A stretch of 64,000 bases of DNA. Origin: Conchocele bisecta (lineage: Eukaryota > Mollusca > Bivalvia > Lucinida > Thyasiridae). A model generated the notes under the pieces. That model was not told the origin of the DNA. It ran no database searches and was given only the letters and a program-made list of their open reading frames with translations. Position 1 is the first letter of the stretch. Each line of letters starts with the position of its first letter. The stretch is taken from positions 219,407,679 to 219,471,678 of the forward strand of contig CM055265.1 in the NCBI GenBank assembly GCA_029237695.1. Reading direction: 5' to 3'. This document shows, one piece after another, positions 21,250 to 34,413 of this stretch. The position numbers were made by a program, and so were the translations under genes.

Positions 21250-23799
21250 TGTCAAGGTCATTACCAAGGTCAGGAATGATCGAGACAAATTGTCTCCCCT
21301 ATTATCATATGAACCAAGCATACTTCAATTGTTATGACGTTATGGCCAATAAAGCTTGATCTGACGAACGAAAAGTGGTAACAATGCAGTTGAAGTGTAA
21401 GGGATAGGCTAGGGTATATAAGTACACGTAGTCACTTAATCACTTATAATGTACACTATATTACATGGGGAACACACAGGAATACATGATACATTGATAT
21501 GCGAACATCACTGTACGGTACATGATACTATTCAATTACAAGGTTGTAAGCCAATCGACTGTTATACTTTAACGCAACATAAAAGCTATAGACGAATAAA
21601 CTCAGTATGTGGTATCTCAATGGTCCCGTAGTGGACAATAGTATGAATGCACAAGTACTTTGATGATCGCCAATCAAAGTGAAATAACATACAAGTACAA
21701 CATGGCAGAACGATCATTGGAGGACAAATGACAATCATTTGAGCTACCCCAGTGCTGGCGTATCTCAATAGATAGTGGTAACCTCTGAGTATCAAGGTTC
21801 CAAGGTCTGCCTCACCCGCAGTATGAGGTCTAGTCAACAATATGGCTATAATCCAACTTCAAGTGGATTAATCAATAAACAATAAATGTAGTCTTACTAC
21901 AATCCCTTAGCCATGATATGCCATGATAGGAGTATTACCATACACTATCAAAGTATACATATGTATTGCCTATGCAATGTATTTTCAAAGTCTGAATGTC
22001 AAAGTCAAAGCCGGATGTGGTTACATCACATGGTAGTCAATAACGATAATGTTCCGGAAGCTGGTACCGGAAGTAAAGTTCCAAAAGGTAGACTGTCACG
22101 AAGTATTATTTCCGGAAGTGGTGGACCAGATGTAAAGTTCCTATGGTATTACTCGACTGTAGCAACCCGGATGTGGTGGACCGGATGTGAAGTATCCATG
22201 GTGAATCAATTGGTTGTAATACCGGAAGTGGTAGACCGGATGTAATGTTCCGATATAATACAAAAATGGCGATTATCACGTTGGCTAAGACGCCGGGAAA
22301 AGTTTCACTTAGGTGACATTCAACTCGGTGGTAGTATAATAATATGATATATGTGTATGGTGTTTCACTTCACTAATCTATGGCTGTGACTGTCTGCTGA
22401 ACGCGATGTAGAAATCACACACTGCTCTATACAGGCCTGTACCCGGAGCTGCTACACACACTGCGCCAGAGAGACGTACGGACACTCGGACGACCTGGTA
22501 CTCTGCACTGATTGGGGTCTGCCCTCAACAAGTGGACCAAAACGTCCAATGTGGCTCGCTGGAGCGATCTCGAGAGGCTACTAAATTAAATGAGCCTCCA
22601 ATTACTGGACGAATACGCACAGACAGACAGACGAATACGCACGACAGAAGGACAGAGATGCACAACGACTAAATCGGGAATCGAACAACAGGAAATCACA
22701 GCTGAAATAAAATGTTGTAGGTACATACCAAAATCCTCCGTGTCACTGGTGAATACAGTACTATCCTTCTGCTACCAGAAATATGTGTCCCAACAACACA
22801 TTGCGAGACATCGCTTATATACGCACCAGTGAAACCACGCACGGAATAATGAATATGCCTACCCCTCGTTCGACATCTCACATAACTATTACAAAACCAT
22901 GGCTTTTGCCATTTCACCCGTAGGTTATATTTGGCTTAAATATATGTTCCCACGCCATAAATTCAACCACACTAGTGTACAGCCCTCGTGGAATAAATAC
23001 CATCCAACATGGTATATCCCACACTACCCTAAATCTGCACACTATAGACCCAGATCTCATAATGCGAAATGTACTCGACATGCGAAGGTCGCTTTTTGGC
23101 CCCGCCAAACCCCTCCATATCGCTACTACGGGCCGTACACTCAAATGAGAGTGTAGCACATACTAAACTCAAATATCGTGGTCATTTACGGAAATATCAC
23201 GACACAAAGCATCACCAGTATGGGATCTGATATATCCGTGTTGGCCAGTACCAGGCTATGCCGAAACACTAACTCGTAGCATACATAACAGGGCAGACCA
23301 TGATATGGTCTGCGCTATATACTGGCTTCACCTACAGAAGGTCCTTATCTGGTGAACAACTGAAACGCGGATAAACTCGGCCGCGCACGGATTGTGGACG
23401 TCCGTAATACCAAAAGGGGTCTTTTTACTAGCGAAACCAGCACACGCAGTCAACGAGTTCTCTACCACACACATGCATAGTCTGTGGCAAATATGGCGTG
23501 ACATCAGTAAAACATTGCTCATAAAATGGACGTGTATTTAAAACCGCAAAAAGGACACGCCTAAACGTATTTCCACCAATACAACAGAAGCCCCGTTATT
23601 ACACGCACATTGTACATGGCAAATGTACATGCTAAATCACAGGTATGTAAAAATCACAGGTGTGTGAAATCACAGGTATGTGGAATCACAGGTATGTGAA
23701 ATCAATAGTACGCACAACAATACAACACAGTACCACACATCACAAATATACAATTATACGGAAATCCGGAATGTACAAGAATGCACGTGTCACGCGACA
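21250..23799 (-). repeat. Upstream LTR (5' LTR in sense), full length
   Basis: The 2550-bp LTR has TG...CA ends. It is long for a Gypsy element. A 16-bp unit containing AAATCACAGGTATGTG repeats about four times at 23632-23702. About 677 bp at 23123-23799 have no counterpart in the deleted downstream LTR. Confidence 0.8.
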
Positions 23800-23804
23800 C
23801 ACAC

Positions 23805-24583
23805 CACGAGATGAACATGTCATATTCGTTGCAAAAATATGAATATTCTATTTATTATATACCGTTCCATGGAAATTAGCAGTTTTTAGACTGTATACGG
23901 TAATGAATGTGTATTTGCAACCGGCACTGCAGATTCGCGTTATGAATATAGATAGCGGAAGTAGTCATATTTTCACCGGAAGTTGTTTTTTGCATCGATG
24001 AGAACATATGACATTTATTTACATCGTATAACTATGTATTTCATTGGTAGGTATATAATAAAGATGAATAACTTGAATTATGATACTTTTTTTATTCGAC
24101 CCCCTGCTCATGGATCATCTCCACCGTTTGAACATTGAATTTCGCAGCTTTCTATGGTGTGTAGATGCGCAAAGTGGATTTAGATTTTTGATTCGCCCAT
24201 TTTATAGAATGTTCCTATTATTCCGCACTTGCATTTTTCGTTAACATAGGAAGCGACGATATGCCATCTTCCTGTGAAAATACGACGTCTCGCTATTTAT
24301 ATATAAGCCCGGCTTTGGGATTGTCTCCCTAAGCGAATCACAGTTTTTCGTGTATGTCGATTTCGAAAAACAAAATGGATTATTTTTCGTAAATCACGGC
24401 GAATGTAGGCACACACTTAAATCAAGTCAACATGAGCTCTGAATAGTATTTGTCAATCAATCTTTACGTCATTTACGGAAAATGTGACTGATTTGCAAAA
24501 GCGATATCGGCGAAAAACGGCGATGCAATATTTTGAAAGTGAGATACTTCCATATTCGGGCTCATATATCGTACATCATAAAT
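23805..24583. other. Resumed host repeat and gene-free sequence
   Basis: It begins with the second part of the inverted-repeat element interrupted at 15159. No ORF of interest follows. TTCGACCCCCTGCTCATGGA near 24100 resembles the satellite-like repeat at 36.9-37.2 kb. Confidence 0.5.
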
Positions 24584-24895
24584 AGAGAATAGTAGGTTAG
24601 TGCCGTGAATGGGAAAAATATCTGGCAAGGCTTAGGAAACTGGATGAGGCGAGGCTCTGCCGAGCACATCCCGTTTCCGTGCCGCTCGAGATATGTTTCC
24701 ATTCACTGCACTAACTGCACTAACCTACTATTCAATTTATCCCGTCAACATTACAAATAGCTTTAAAATGCAAAAATATAACCCCAGCCACCGCACATAT
24801 TCGTACGCAGTGATTATATCGTATTGACAGGATATCAAAAATGTTTCACGGCATCGTGTTTCACGGCACATATGCACTGCATTGATGGGATAAAT
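24584..24895. mobile_element. Foldback element family E, copy 2
   Basis: This is a diverged copy of 13831-14135. It opens with AGAGAATAGTAGGTTAGTGCC and has the same TTTCACGGCA and TCGTGTTTCACGGCACATAT blocks at its right end. Extra GCACTAACT repeats occur in the right arm. Confidence 0.75.
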
Positions 24896-25239
24896 ACACG
24901 TACATTACAGAGCGTGCCATGAGAAAAGGCACAATCTACCTTTGCTAACAACTTAGACCGAACATATACATACAGCCTCAGTTGATACACGTGGAGAAAT
25001 GTGGCTTATTGCGCGTGTGTCCAGTGTAGCTTCTGAAACTTGTATGCTACCTCATTTTAATGAATTACTTCGTTTCTAAGTCGCTCTACGCGTATCTTAT
25101 GTATCAGCATCATTAACTGTGATTTACTTCAAACGCCATATCACTATTTATCATAAGCCATACTTTTATTTTGTATTCCACCAATGTCGTACACCGACAT
25201 GCGTAAGTTCAAGGCCAATTAACTTTGAAAGTTGCGCTA

Positions 25240-25770
25240 TTGTGCTTGTGTCGAGCCCGCTTGCGGAAAGTGAGACATAATCGCAATGACGCCCGGGTGT
25301 CCGTGCGTCGAAATCTGCGTTTAAGTTTATAAATACCTTATATTTCTACAGACCTAAGTCACATTGACCTGAAACTTCATATGCTTATTAGTCATCATCG
25401 ATATATTTATGTTGTATCTCACTAATGCAGCCCCTGTGCCCAATGTCAATGTCAAATGACTTTAAACTATGCGTTTAATGTTTGTCCAAATTTGCGTTAC
25501 ACTTTTCACATACCTACTATCTCTTTAACCGTAAGTCAGATTTGCTAGAAACTTCATATGCTTATTGATCATCATCCATATATATTCATTCTGTGTACCA
25601 TTAATGCGGCCCATGTGACCCAAGTTAAAGGTCAAATGCCTTAGAAGTTTGCGTTAATGTTTTTGTTTAACATACCTATTATCTATGTAACCGTAAGTCA
25701 GATTTGCTTGAAACGTTCTATGATTATTGGTCATTACCCATATATATTAATTCGGTGTCCCAATGTCAAG
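25240..25770. repeat. Satellite-like repeat, about three units
   Basis: Units of roughly 165-175 bp share GTAAGTCAGATTTGCT, ATGCTTATT-GTCATCATC and AAGGTCAAATGACTT. The start, CCGCTTGCGGAAAG, and the internal units recur at 38026-38480. Such arrays are common in mollusc non-autonomous elements. There is no gene. Confidence 0.7.
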
Positions 25771-26310
25771 GTCAGATGACTTAGAAGTTTGCGTTAAAGT
25801 TTTTGTCAAAATTTGGGTTAAACTGTTCACATACCTACTACTACTACTAATACCTACTATCATTCCGATTCAATTTTTTCTGCAGAATGTTCAGACTAAC
25901 TTTATAAGTAATGCTGCTCAATATGGTATTGCGGACTCGTAGTGTTAACATGGTCATCATTAAAAGGATGACACCGCAACGAAAAAATAAAAAATAAGAT
26001 TTACCCGAAACCTCATGGGCACCGCCATTACTCCAGACAAAACAATAGACCACGTGATCTCATACCCTGCAAAAGCCTAAAATACCTTTAGAGGTATGTT
26101 TTTTTTGTTTCTTTTGTTTTCATGGTCATTGTTAATACCCCCTCGCCGATAGGTCGTTGGTCCATGTGCGTACGTACGTGCCACAATATGTATGTAGGGA
26201 TGGTGCTTTGTTATGCATTGCATATGATCTACTTTCGATCGCCCAATGTCAAGGTCACTAAGGTCTTATGTTCGCCTTGTTTGTAAACATGTTAAAGTTT
26301 TTTTTTTATA
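25760..26310. repeat. Dispersed repeat family G, copy 1
   Basis: About 520 bp match 41530-42060 in the same order and orientation. Both include ACATACCTACTACT, TTTTTTCTGCAGAATGT, GGATGACACCGCAACG and GATCGCCCAATGTCAAG. The long minus-strand ORF at 25847 lies inside the repeat and has no recognisable protein. Confidence 0.75.
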
Positions 26311-26329
26311 TTATCAAGGATGCCAGCGA

Positions 26330-26710
26330 GGGGATTAGCTTAGTGATAACGATGCCACTGTTTCTCTTACTTTATACTGGTTCCTAAGCATAAACAGGAT
26401 GATTTAATAACCGTTTTACCATCACCAGTTATTCACCTATGACTGGGGACAGTAACCAGTTATTTTCAAATTATCTGTTTCACTTACTCTGACATAGGCA
26501 TTGAATGATACAGTGGAACCTCTGTAAACCGGTTTAGAGAGATGCCACTGTAATTAAGCACTCCATGAATGGTTTTTGTCATTTTCAATCATGAAAAAAC
26601 ACGACAATGAAAGAAATGACAGTGAAACCCATTCCAATTAAACATACTGAGGTCACAAGGGTGTTCGGCTTAGAGGTGTTCTACGGTACATAATAAATGA
26701 TTAATCGCTC
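26330..26710. repeat. Second half of the composite repeat, with pogo-like MITE
   Basis: TGTTTCTCTTACTTTATACTGG and AAACAGGATGATTTAATA are found again at 43203-43440. A pogo-like palindrome at 26509-26552 (CAGTGGAACCTCTGTAAACC) is embedded. Family G plus this part form a composite that recurs about 16 kb downstream. Confidence 0.65.
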
Positions 26711-28042
26711 CTAGGAAGTAATTACGCTGTTTAATATTCCGGCGTATGAATCGTCAAAGTGTAAACATAGTAAATATAAATTGTGTATACACGGTTTATC
26801 AACACAGTTATACAATAAAATAAATAGAGGATCTCAAACGAATTTCCTTTTCATATGAGATTTATTAAACGAGTCAGGCACATTTTAAGGTAGTATGTGA
26901 TAGATAGATACACTTGACTGCAATGATAATTGCTTCTTAAGAGTGATGTGATATATGAATATAACATATGTGAATAGTGTATACTATTTATAATTGTAAG
27001 CTGTATGGATCATCTAGCCCAAGGTGTATGATCACGTGTTTACAACAACCACAACAACAGGTACTGACACTTTCAGAAGTCCTCCGATTCAAAATACGTA
27101 TTCTTTTATTTTTTCTTTATTATGTAACGGATTTTGATGAAATATGGCGCATTAAACGCGTTTTTTAAGCTGAATTTGGTGGTCTCTGTACTTGGCCCAA
27201 ACCGACACGTACATCGATTCTTCGCAAAAACGATACAAGTCCGTGCCAAATTCCCAGCCATTGTTGTTGTAGTTGCTGTAACCAAGTGATCATGCAGCAA
27301 ATAAAAAGAATTGGGGAGTGTGATTCTTTTATTCATGAAAAAGTACTTACAACTAAATATTTCTGAGATTTAATGTGTTGAATAGCCAAAAGTTCGTCGG
27401 AAGCAAACGTGGTAAGACAGTAGCATGCATTGAATACACAGCCCGTGCATGCGTGCGTTGAGCTTCGTGAAGACACAGCTCGTTCTGTGAATTTATTTGC
27501 GAGCATTTATTTTGGAGAATGTTCTCAAACATATTAAAACAATTACTCTAGAACTTTCGAAACGTTTATCCAGATATTTTTCAATGTGGTTTGACAGAAA
27601 TAAAAAACTGATCATAGTTGATGGTTGAGGGAGGGCGCAATGCAAACATCGGTTGTTATTTTCATTGAATGTATTGTTTGTAAGTAGTTGCTAGTGTTGT
27701 TGTTTGCTGGGAGTCCGTTTCACTAAGCTTCGTACTATAAAAGTGTTCTTAAGAATATATCTATATGTACTTCAAACATTAATGTAATGCATTGATGCTA
27801 CAATTTTCCACCGAACGGATATGTTGGCGTCAGTAAATCTGACCAAATCCACCAGAGAGTTATCAGAATCGGCTGCTAATGGTAACTGGGTAAGTTTTAG
27901 TTCTGCACCTATGAATTTATTAGCCGTTTGCAGTTTATTGAAACGGGCCCCTGTTGTATACATACATCGCGAACAGATTTTCAGAATGTACTGCGACCTT
28001 GTCATTTGACGATGCTGTATCACGATATAAGACTAGCATACT
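26711..28042. other. No gene recognised
   Basis: It is AT-rich. A loose inverted pair (TACAACAACCACAACAACAG near 27040 and TTGTTGTTGTAGTTGCTGTA near 27265) suggests an old foldback. ORFs up to 83 codons show no motif. Confidence 0.45.
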
Positions 28043-28330
28043 AATTTAATACTAGTCAAACGTAGGTCGGCAGAAAAACCCAGAAACATTTAACAACTAT
28101 GTGAAATTAAACCGAAATTCCTAGACTAAGTATAATTTCATACTGCAGTACCTGCAAACTTTTTTGAACTGATTTTGGTTACAGTAACATTTACATTGTC
28201 CTTATCATTCATAATCGAAACGCCCATTCAACGTATTGCGTTTATATCTCAGTACATTACATTAGCCCCAAGTTACATCGTGCGACGTTGTTGAGTCGTT
28301 AAAGTTTGTTTGACGTCATTAAAATGAGCC
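28043..28330. repeat. Dispersed repeat family A, copy 2
   Basis: It is homologous to 4091-4375 and similar along its full length, with indels. The downstream sequence to 28530 is rich in GACGTC-type words like copy 1. Confidence 0.65.
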
Positions 28331-30067
28331 GCGTCACGGGAAAACCTGTCTTCGGGAAATTTTTATTCAAATTAACATTTTGTATGATGAATTGAACACT
28401 TTTCATTTGATCAAAATATCTGAAATATTGATTAAAATATACTTTATGCAACCCCACTATGCAGGTCGTTTGAGCAAAAGAGACGTCACGTAAAAGTGAC
28501 GTCAAACGCCGTCAAAACGACGTTACAGTATCTACCATTACATATAGAGTATAGGCCAACATTCACAACAGTTTGCAAGTTGACATAATCGAACTAGAAG
28601 CATGTTTGGCATTGAATAATGAATGTATAGACGGATGAGCTTGAATCTTTTGGTAACACATTAAAGTGAACAGCGAGAAAGACAACTAAACATTAGGTTG
28701 TTGTAAATCGACAATATGTCAAAAAAGCCGTCCACAACTACCAGTATACAGCCCCAATACAAAATAACACCGCAATAGATAAACAAGATAACAACGAAAG
28801 ACCCACAAAACAACCGGGTATGGTGTTCGAGCCAATTCCCACCCTTAAATATGATCCGAATCAAATCGAATCCACTAAACAATTTCTCCAAAGTACGCAC
28901 TGAAAGAAAACACAGTTATATCCGGGGAGAGCTAAACACATTAAATGACGTACACACATGCAGCGATGTAATGTTATCAGTAGCTATACCATATGTAGAA
29001 ATATAACCACACTCCATCACAGCATATTGAACTATTTAAAGTGGACTGTTCCCGGTCCAAGATGGCCGGCATGCGAAACTAATTTGATTCACTACGCGGA
29101 CTGTCTAATGATGATGTATTGTTCAAACTCAATGTATTTTAATTAGGAATGCAATTATTCAGAATCATTGTCTCATTCATCAGATTAATGAATGTCTATT
29201 CGTCAATTTCTTGATCTAGTGAAGTACGGATCAGTACATCAGCAATGGACTTGGAGATTTGATTACCATCAAACCATTTCATCCGATAGCAGCCATCAGC
29301 CAACATCCAGCCGCTTCCTTGATGTGCCCGTTCTGCTGGATTCAGTTTGCTTGCACCTTTCCATATTTATGTGACATAGTTTGAGATACATGATTTTAGC
29401 GGACTTTTGGTGGCCATCTTGGAATTGCAAGAAAACAGCCAACCGGATTTTTGTAACAAATGGATTTTCGAATTCAGCACAAACTTTTACATAATAATCG
29501 ATCATCAAACATTTCGGGCTCAATATTTTAAATAAAAGTGACCCAGCTCTGTGGCTATTAGTTTACCTGTGACTTAACTGTAGTTATTGCGATATCAAAT
29601 TTGTCCTCGAACTCTCGGGTAACCCAGCAAAATATGTGCACAGCATGTACATAATTAACTAGCAAATGTGATATAAACCATGATACGACTCATCCAATAT
29701 TTGACACATGTTTATGATGTATTGTTAGATTCTTTATTATTGAATACGGGGATTGAGGCATCCACCTCAACTACACGTATTTGACTGTTTCTCTTTGAGT
29801 GAGGTTTGTTTTTTGTTTGGCTAACTTAAGTTAGCCAAACAAAAAACCAACATCATCCCAATCAATCAAGTACACATATCTGACCATTCTCTACTTTGGT
29901 CTCTACTTTATTTTGGTGGCCATTTTTAAATTAAACATGGTTGTTGTGATTGTTACATAACTATATCAAATACATTATTAACAAAAGCAGAATCATTTCC
30001 CTTTCCTAAGAGCAAAGTAATGGATATGTGCATCGGCGTCACTACTACGTTTTGCTTTCAAAAATAA
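28331..30067. other. Gene-free, with a perfect 40-bp palindrome
   Basis: A perfect palindrome occupies 29808-29847 (arm GTTTTTTGTTTGGCTAACTT, no spacer). The phrase TGGTGGCCATTTT recurs at about 29411, 29924, 30352 and 30510, suggesting an old dispersed repeat. No gene is visible. Confidence 0.55.
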
Positions 30068-30317
30068 AAAAGTTTAACATTTATTTACTTTACACCGATT
30101 ACAAACAAGTGCTAGATCACTTATGCAAATGCTTTCGTTGGCACAGATGAATGCGTAAGGGTGGTCATTAAAGTGGCAGGAAACCGGAATATCCTGTTGA
30201 AAACCACTTTTCCGATCTGGCGACCACCATACCAACTCACATACTGCCCCGGCTGAGGATCGAACCCGGGGCCGCATTGGTGAGAAGCGCGCTCGTTACC
30301 GATTGCGCTAACCGGAC
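30068..30317 (-). mobile_element. tRNA-derived SINE
   Basis: Read on the minus strand, a tRNA-like head carries an A-box-like TAGCGCAATCGG (30299-30310) and a B-box GGTTCGATCC (30257-30266), the internal RNA polymerase III promoter. About 175 bp of unrelated body follow and end in an A/T-rich tail near 30060. The head does not fold into a complete tRNA, so this is a SINE rather than a tRNA gene. Confidence 0.7.
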
Positions 30318-30957
30318 ATATCTCTGTTTATAAGAAAATGGAGTTTGGTGGCCATTTTGAAATGTAAATATGGTAGAGTATACGAAACCGCATCATATCA
30401 CTACATTTCTTAATTGATACTTGGAACAACAACTATAGGCATGTATACATGACATTACGCTGATGCGTGTCTCACAGGTCAGTATACTTGAATGAAAAAG
30501 CAGTTTTCTGGTGGCCATTTTGAAAATATAACCGCCCTGTATTGAAAGAAACTTATGTTTCTCTGCTATTAATATACAGAATATATATTATTCAGATATT
30601 GTGACCAATTTGTAAGGTTATCAGTTCAATGAGAACTGCAAATTATCCTGACAATAGCATTATTCGGACAAACATGCATGCAGTTCAGTGACCTTGAAAT
30701 TACCGTGAACCTGGTTTCAAAAAGCGACACCTGGATTTATTGGAAATCTTATACCTATTACATTCAAGTTTATAAAACTATCGTGTGACAAGAATTTACA
30801 TAGGTGCCGGCTGCATACACCTAGGTACATTTGCCCCCGTATGGTGGTATGGGAGTTTTCGACGACAAACTTTTCAAACGTATGTCATCTAGTAAAGTGA
30901 CCAATTATAAACGTGGCTACTGTCTGTTTCACGAAATGTGCCCAAATTGTACGTTCA
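30318..30957. other. No gene recognised
   Basis: Nothing beyond scattered TGGCCATTTT words was seen. Confidence 0.4.
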
Positions 30958-31442
30958 TATGAACAATGCAAAAACAAATATTTTTTTTCGATAATATTAA
31001 ATTTTATCAAAATCTAAGAATGAGCCTCCTTTTTATTTCGTGAAATTTGGTCAAATATGGATTTTATTGCGAAAAATGAGTTCTCTATGGGAATTTAACT
31101 TGGGGAAAAAAGAGGTGGAGAACCTGATGGAGAAGTTGAAAAACGAAACAATTTGGATATTGATTCTGAAACCTAGCTAGCTAGATTTGAAATGATCTAA
31201 CTAAGAAAACAAAAGTTACATTTTAAAATCGGTCCACTAATTAGAAAACATTGCCCATGTTAATTCCCCATAGACATCTTCACTCTCCGTGAAGATGTCT
31301 ATGGGGATTTAACATGTGGAAATTGTTTCTTCGCAATAGAATCAATATTGGACCAAATTTAATGAAATAAAAAGAAGGCTCAATCTTAAAATTTGCTAAA
31401 ATTTAATATTATCGAAAAAAAAAATGTTTTTTCATTGTTTAT
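30958..31442. repeat. Large foldback with nested hairpin
   Basis: Outer arms of about 100 bp (30975-31072 and 31332-31432) share TCGATAATATTAAATTTTA and complement. A second, nearly perfect hairpin at 31256-31316 has 28-bp arms around TCTCC (CCCCATAGACATCTTCAC). The regions between the arms are unrelated. There is no coding capacity. Confidence 0.8.
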
Positions 31443-33707
31443 ATGGCCGTAAGATGGCGGTACATATAGATAATAACGTACACATGTGTCTTAAATGATA
31501 AACTACTTGATCTCACACGTAGTATATTGAGGTAATATTCGGCGATACTGCCATGTTTTCTCTTGATTACTACTCTCCGTCCAGTCAGAACCATCTCGAG
31601 GTTATTGAGTAGTTATGTAGTATCTGCCGGATATATAACGTTACAATGTGACACAATACCTTATGAATAATAGCTATGTCGTAACCCCTTCCCGGCTAGC
31701 TCATGATGAGGGGGTGGGGGGAAATGCTGGGGTCACGCAAGTTATATCGATACACTACGAAACACCTTCTCTCAGAACGTAATGTTTATTGGTATAAACA
31801 CGTAGATAAATATTTCTGAAACAAACAGTACATAAAATAAGCTTCTATTTACATAACATTTACACAATATTGCACAGTACATGGATCCAACAAAACCTAC
31901 TTAATTATTGCAATTTACAATATTCGAACTACTACTTTCATGGATAAATACCACATATTCACATATCAGTATGATATACACTAATGCCCAATATCAGCTG
32001 ACATTACCGAATGTGACACCTCTGTCACATCCAGTAAATCGTAAATATCATAAATCACTTAATCTCGAACATGTGGAGAATATAATGAAAAGGAGACGAT
32101 TCTCATGAACCAAAGATGTTCGCACAGTAATTCACCTAACTGATAATCCAGTGAAATGAAGGGATTGAACCTACAACCATTCTGGGATAAATATACAGAC
32201 ATGCACTAAACACTTATTTACCCCCATACAATATATGACGATAACCTACCGGGATATGGTCCCAAAACTTTACACCATAAATCCAGTCATCGTTCTCTGG
32301 CCGTCGCCACACCGACAATCATCCCTAGTGAATAATTATAAGATGCACTAGTCAAGTGTATCACAATGGCATTACATGCATTACAATTATCCTGATATGA
32401 TTCTAATGAATTCAGTGCACAGTTATCACATGGAGACGATTCTCATGTTCATAACTACATGACTAAATCTATTAAGATCGGTGCATTCACTTAGCCAATA
32501 AAACATAACAAAACAGATCCTATACATACAACATCAATTGGACGTTGTCATAAACCTAAACAGACTGCACAGACAATCGGATGCACATGAATGCTCCTGT
32601 ACACATTGTCACCCACTGATTATACACTCACCCATATACTATGCAACAGTTATTCAGTTGTGCATCACTGTATACCCTGATCAAACTAAGCCCATATCAA
32701 CTGATCAGTGCCACCGACACACAGAACTGACATATAATAGCTGATGCATATTATATCACAGATCAACAATAATACACACTTATGTAACACAATGCAAATA
32801 GGCAGCAGCTGCACAGACAGCATATTTGGCTATGCTGGAACAATGTCGTTGACACAGTAGACATTATTTGCTCGCGGCTGTGGTCATGGCTGCTAGCAAC
32901 CTTTCATGGAAGAAGGTAGCCGACGACAACATTTGAAACCAATGTAGAACCAGATCAGGCTGCACCCGTGTGCAATCTCATCAGGGTTTATCCTGTTTGC
33001 CAATGTCTCAGAGCAAACAATGCTGCACAGAAAATACACATAAACTGATCACAAATATACGAAAATGGATCACTTAGCCATTATAAACAGCGTAGACCCA
33101 GATCCGCTTGCGCAGCCCCACAGTCTGGTTGGGCGAACTCCTGTTTACAAAGACGACGACCATTTCCACATGGTTTATGAATAACCGACGGAAATATGAT
33201 TTACGTCTCAACAACATATAAAACCACAACTCCTACATGACATGCGAACAGTGTATATCCAGTGCACACAGTGCAATAACGGACTCTCGTAACTGCCGAC
33301 TCATATTGCGTGTAGCACTGGACTATAATCTGTTCCGTTCACAAATACATGAATTAAAATATAATAAAAGGTTACGTACCACTCACACTCCATCCACAAT
33401 TCCTCTTATACAAAATACATCGGTCACTCGACGTCGTTCAATGAAGGAGTATCGCAAATAGCACGGAGATACATATATCAGGTAGATGTTGCTTTGGCAA
33501 GCTATAAAGACTGAATGATTTGAGTGGACAAATATTACCCTGACCTGACATTGATGACCAATCAAATTACCTTAAAATGGACTATGCCAAACATGGCATG
33601 AACATAGCATGCATGTCAAGCCTGAATAATAATCAACTGTCATGGTTAAAAATAGTATACTGTACCACAAAAATAACTTCACCACTAGCTAAAATACGGG
33701 TTAAAAG
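31443..33707. other. Gene-free stretch, possibly a Gypsy LTR in part
   Basis: No protein is seen. If the purine-rich tract at 33720-33732 is a polypurine tract, the sequence left of 33720 would be a minus-strand 3' LTR. Its other edge was not found, and no second copy exists in the window. Confidence 0.3.
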
Positions 33708-33717
33708 TAACACTACC

Positions 33718-33732
33718 ACATACTCCCCTCTA
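33718..33732 (-). promoter_or_regulatory. Possible polypurine tract and LTR edge
   Basis: On the minus strand, GGTAGAGGGGAGTA is followed by TGTGGTAGTG, which is how a polypurine tract meets an LTR. It lies 50 bp downstream of the pol tail. It is supported only by position and composition. Confidence 0.3.
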
Positions 33733-33783
33733 CCAATGAATGTCTTCCATGACATTATTTAGTCACTACACTGAGTATCGCGT

Positions 33784-34413
33784 CTAAAACCTTGCCTTGC
33801 ATTGCCTCTGGAACACGCTCTGAAAGAGATTTGATAAAATGAGCTTTGGCAATCCTGTCAGGCATATCGCTGCTGTTGTAGCCATGATACATTCACCAGA
33901 AGTTTGCCATTCTGGTTTCTTCCTGGCTCTAACAGATCGTCTGGGAGCCGGTTCTGGTGCTACCTTCGGTCTGACAGAGGGTTCCTCCATGTCAGTACCT
34001 CTTCCATTCAGATTGTCACTCAGAAAAGAAATATCGTCAACAGGCTCTACTATAATATGTGACCGATCATCATCCCTCTTCATCCCGGGTTCGTGAGCGT
34101 CCTGACCGATGGCGAGATCACTGACCTCAGTAGCATCACCCGAGTCGTCACTCTGATGCTCTGATGTCACTTCACTATCTACAACGGAAACATATGATGA
34201 ATCAATAATATCAGTATTGTGTTCAATACTGGTATCCGCTGTCTCTGTTGACTCATTTGTGGCAACCACCGGTATCATGCCCTCAGAATCTGATTCATCA
34301 GAATAGTCATGATTGCACAACTTCCTCCTCCTGCTCCTCCACATCGTTATCTCCCCTCTGGGATGGTTCCCTCTTACCAGGCGAATTTCAATTCCTGGAG
34401 CGCAGGATTGCAA
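33784..34413 (-). pseudogene. C-terminal tail of a Ty3/Gypsy pol polyprotein
   Basis: The 209-residue frame is acidic and disordered for most of its length and then has PRRSVRARKKPEWQTSGE near residue 160. This basic R-R-S-x-R-x-R-K-K-P-x-W pattern is typical of the end of Gypsy integrases, and the tail of the element at 48840 is similar (RRSERTKKKPDRY). No catalytic part is present upstream; 34414 onward is unrelated hairpin-rich DNA. I infer a truncated element. Confidence 0.5.

Larger units (their letters stand above)
15160..23799 (-). mobile_element. gmr1-like Ty3/Gypsy retrotransposon with RT deletion
   Basis: The 8.64-kb element reads on the minus strand. The 5-bp duplication CACAC flanks it (15155-15159, 23800-23804), and its ends are TG and CA. 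The order in sense direction is LTR, tRNA-Leu-type primer site, gag, zinc knuckle, protease, integrase, start of reverse transcriptase, LTR remnant. Integrase upstream of reverse transcriptase is the arrangement of the gmr1 group. A deletion fused the reverse transcriptase start to the middle of the downstream LTR, removing the catalytic RT, RNase H and about 680 bp of the LTR. Several frame lesions confirm it is dead. Confidence 0.85.
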
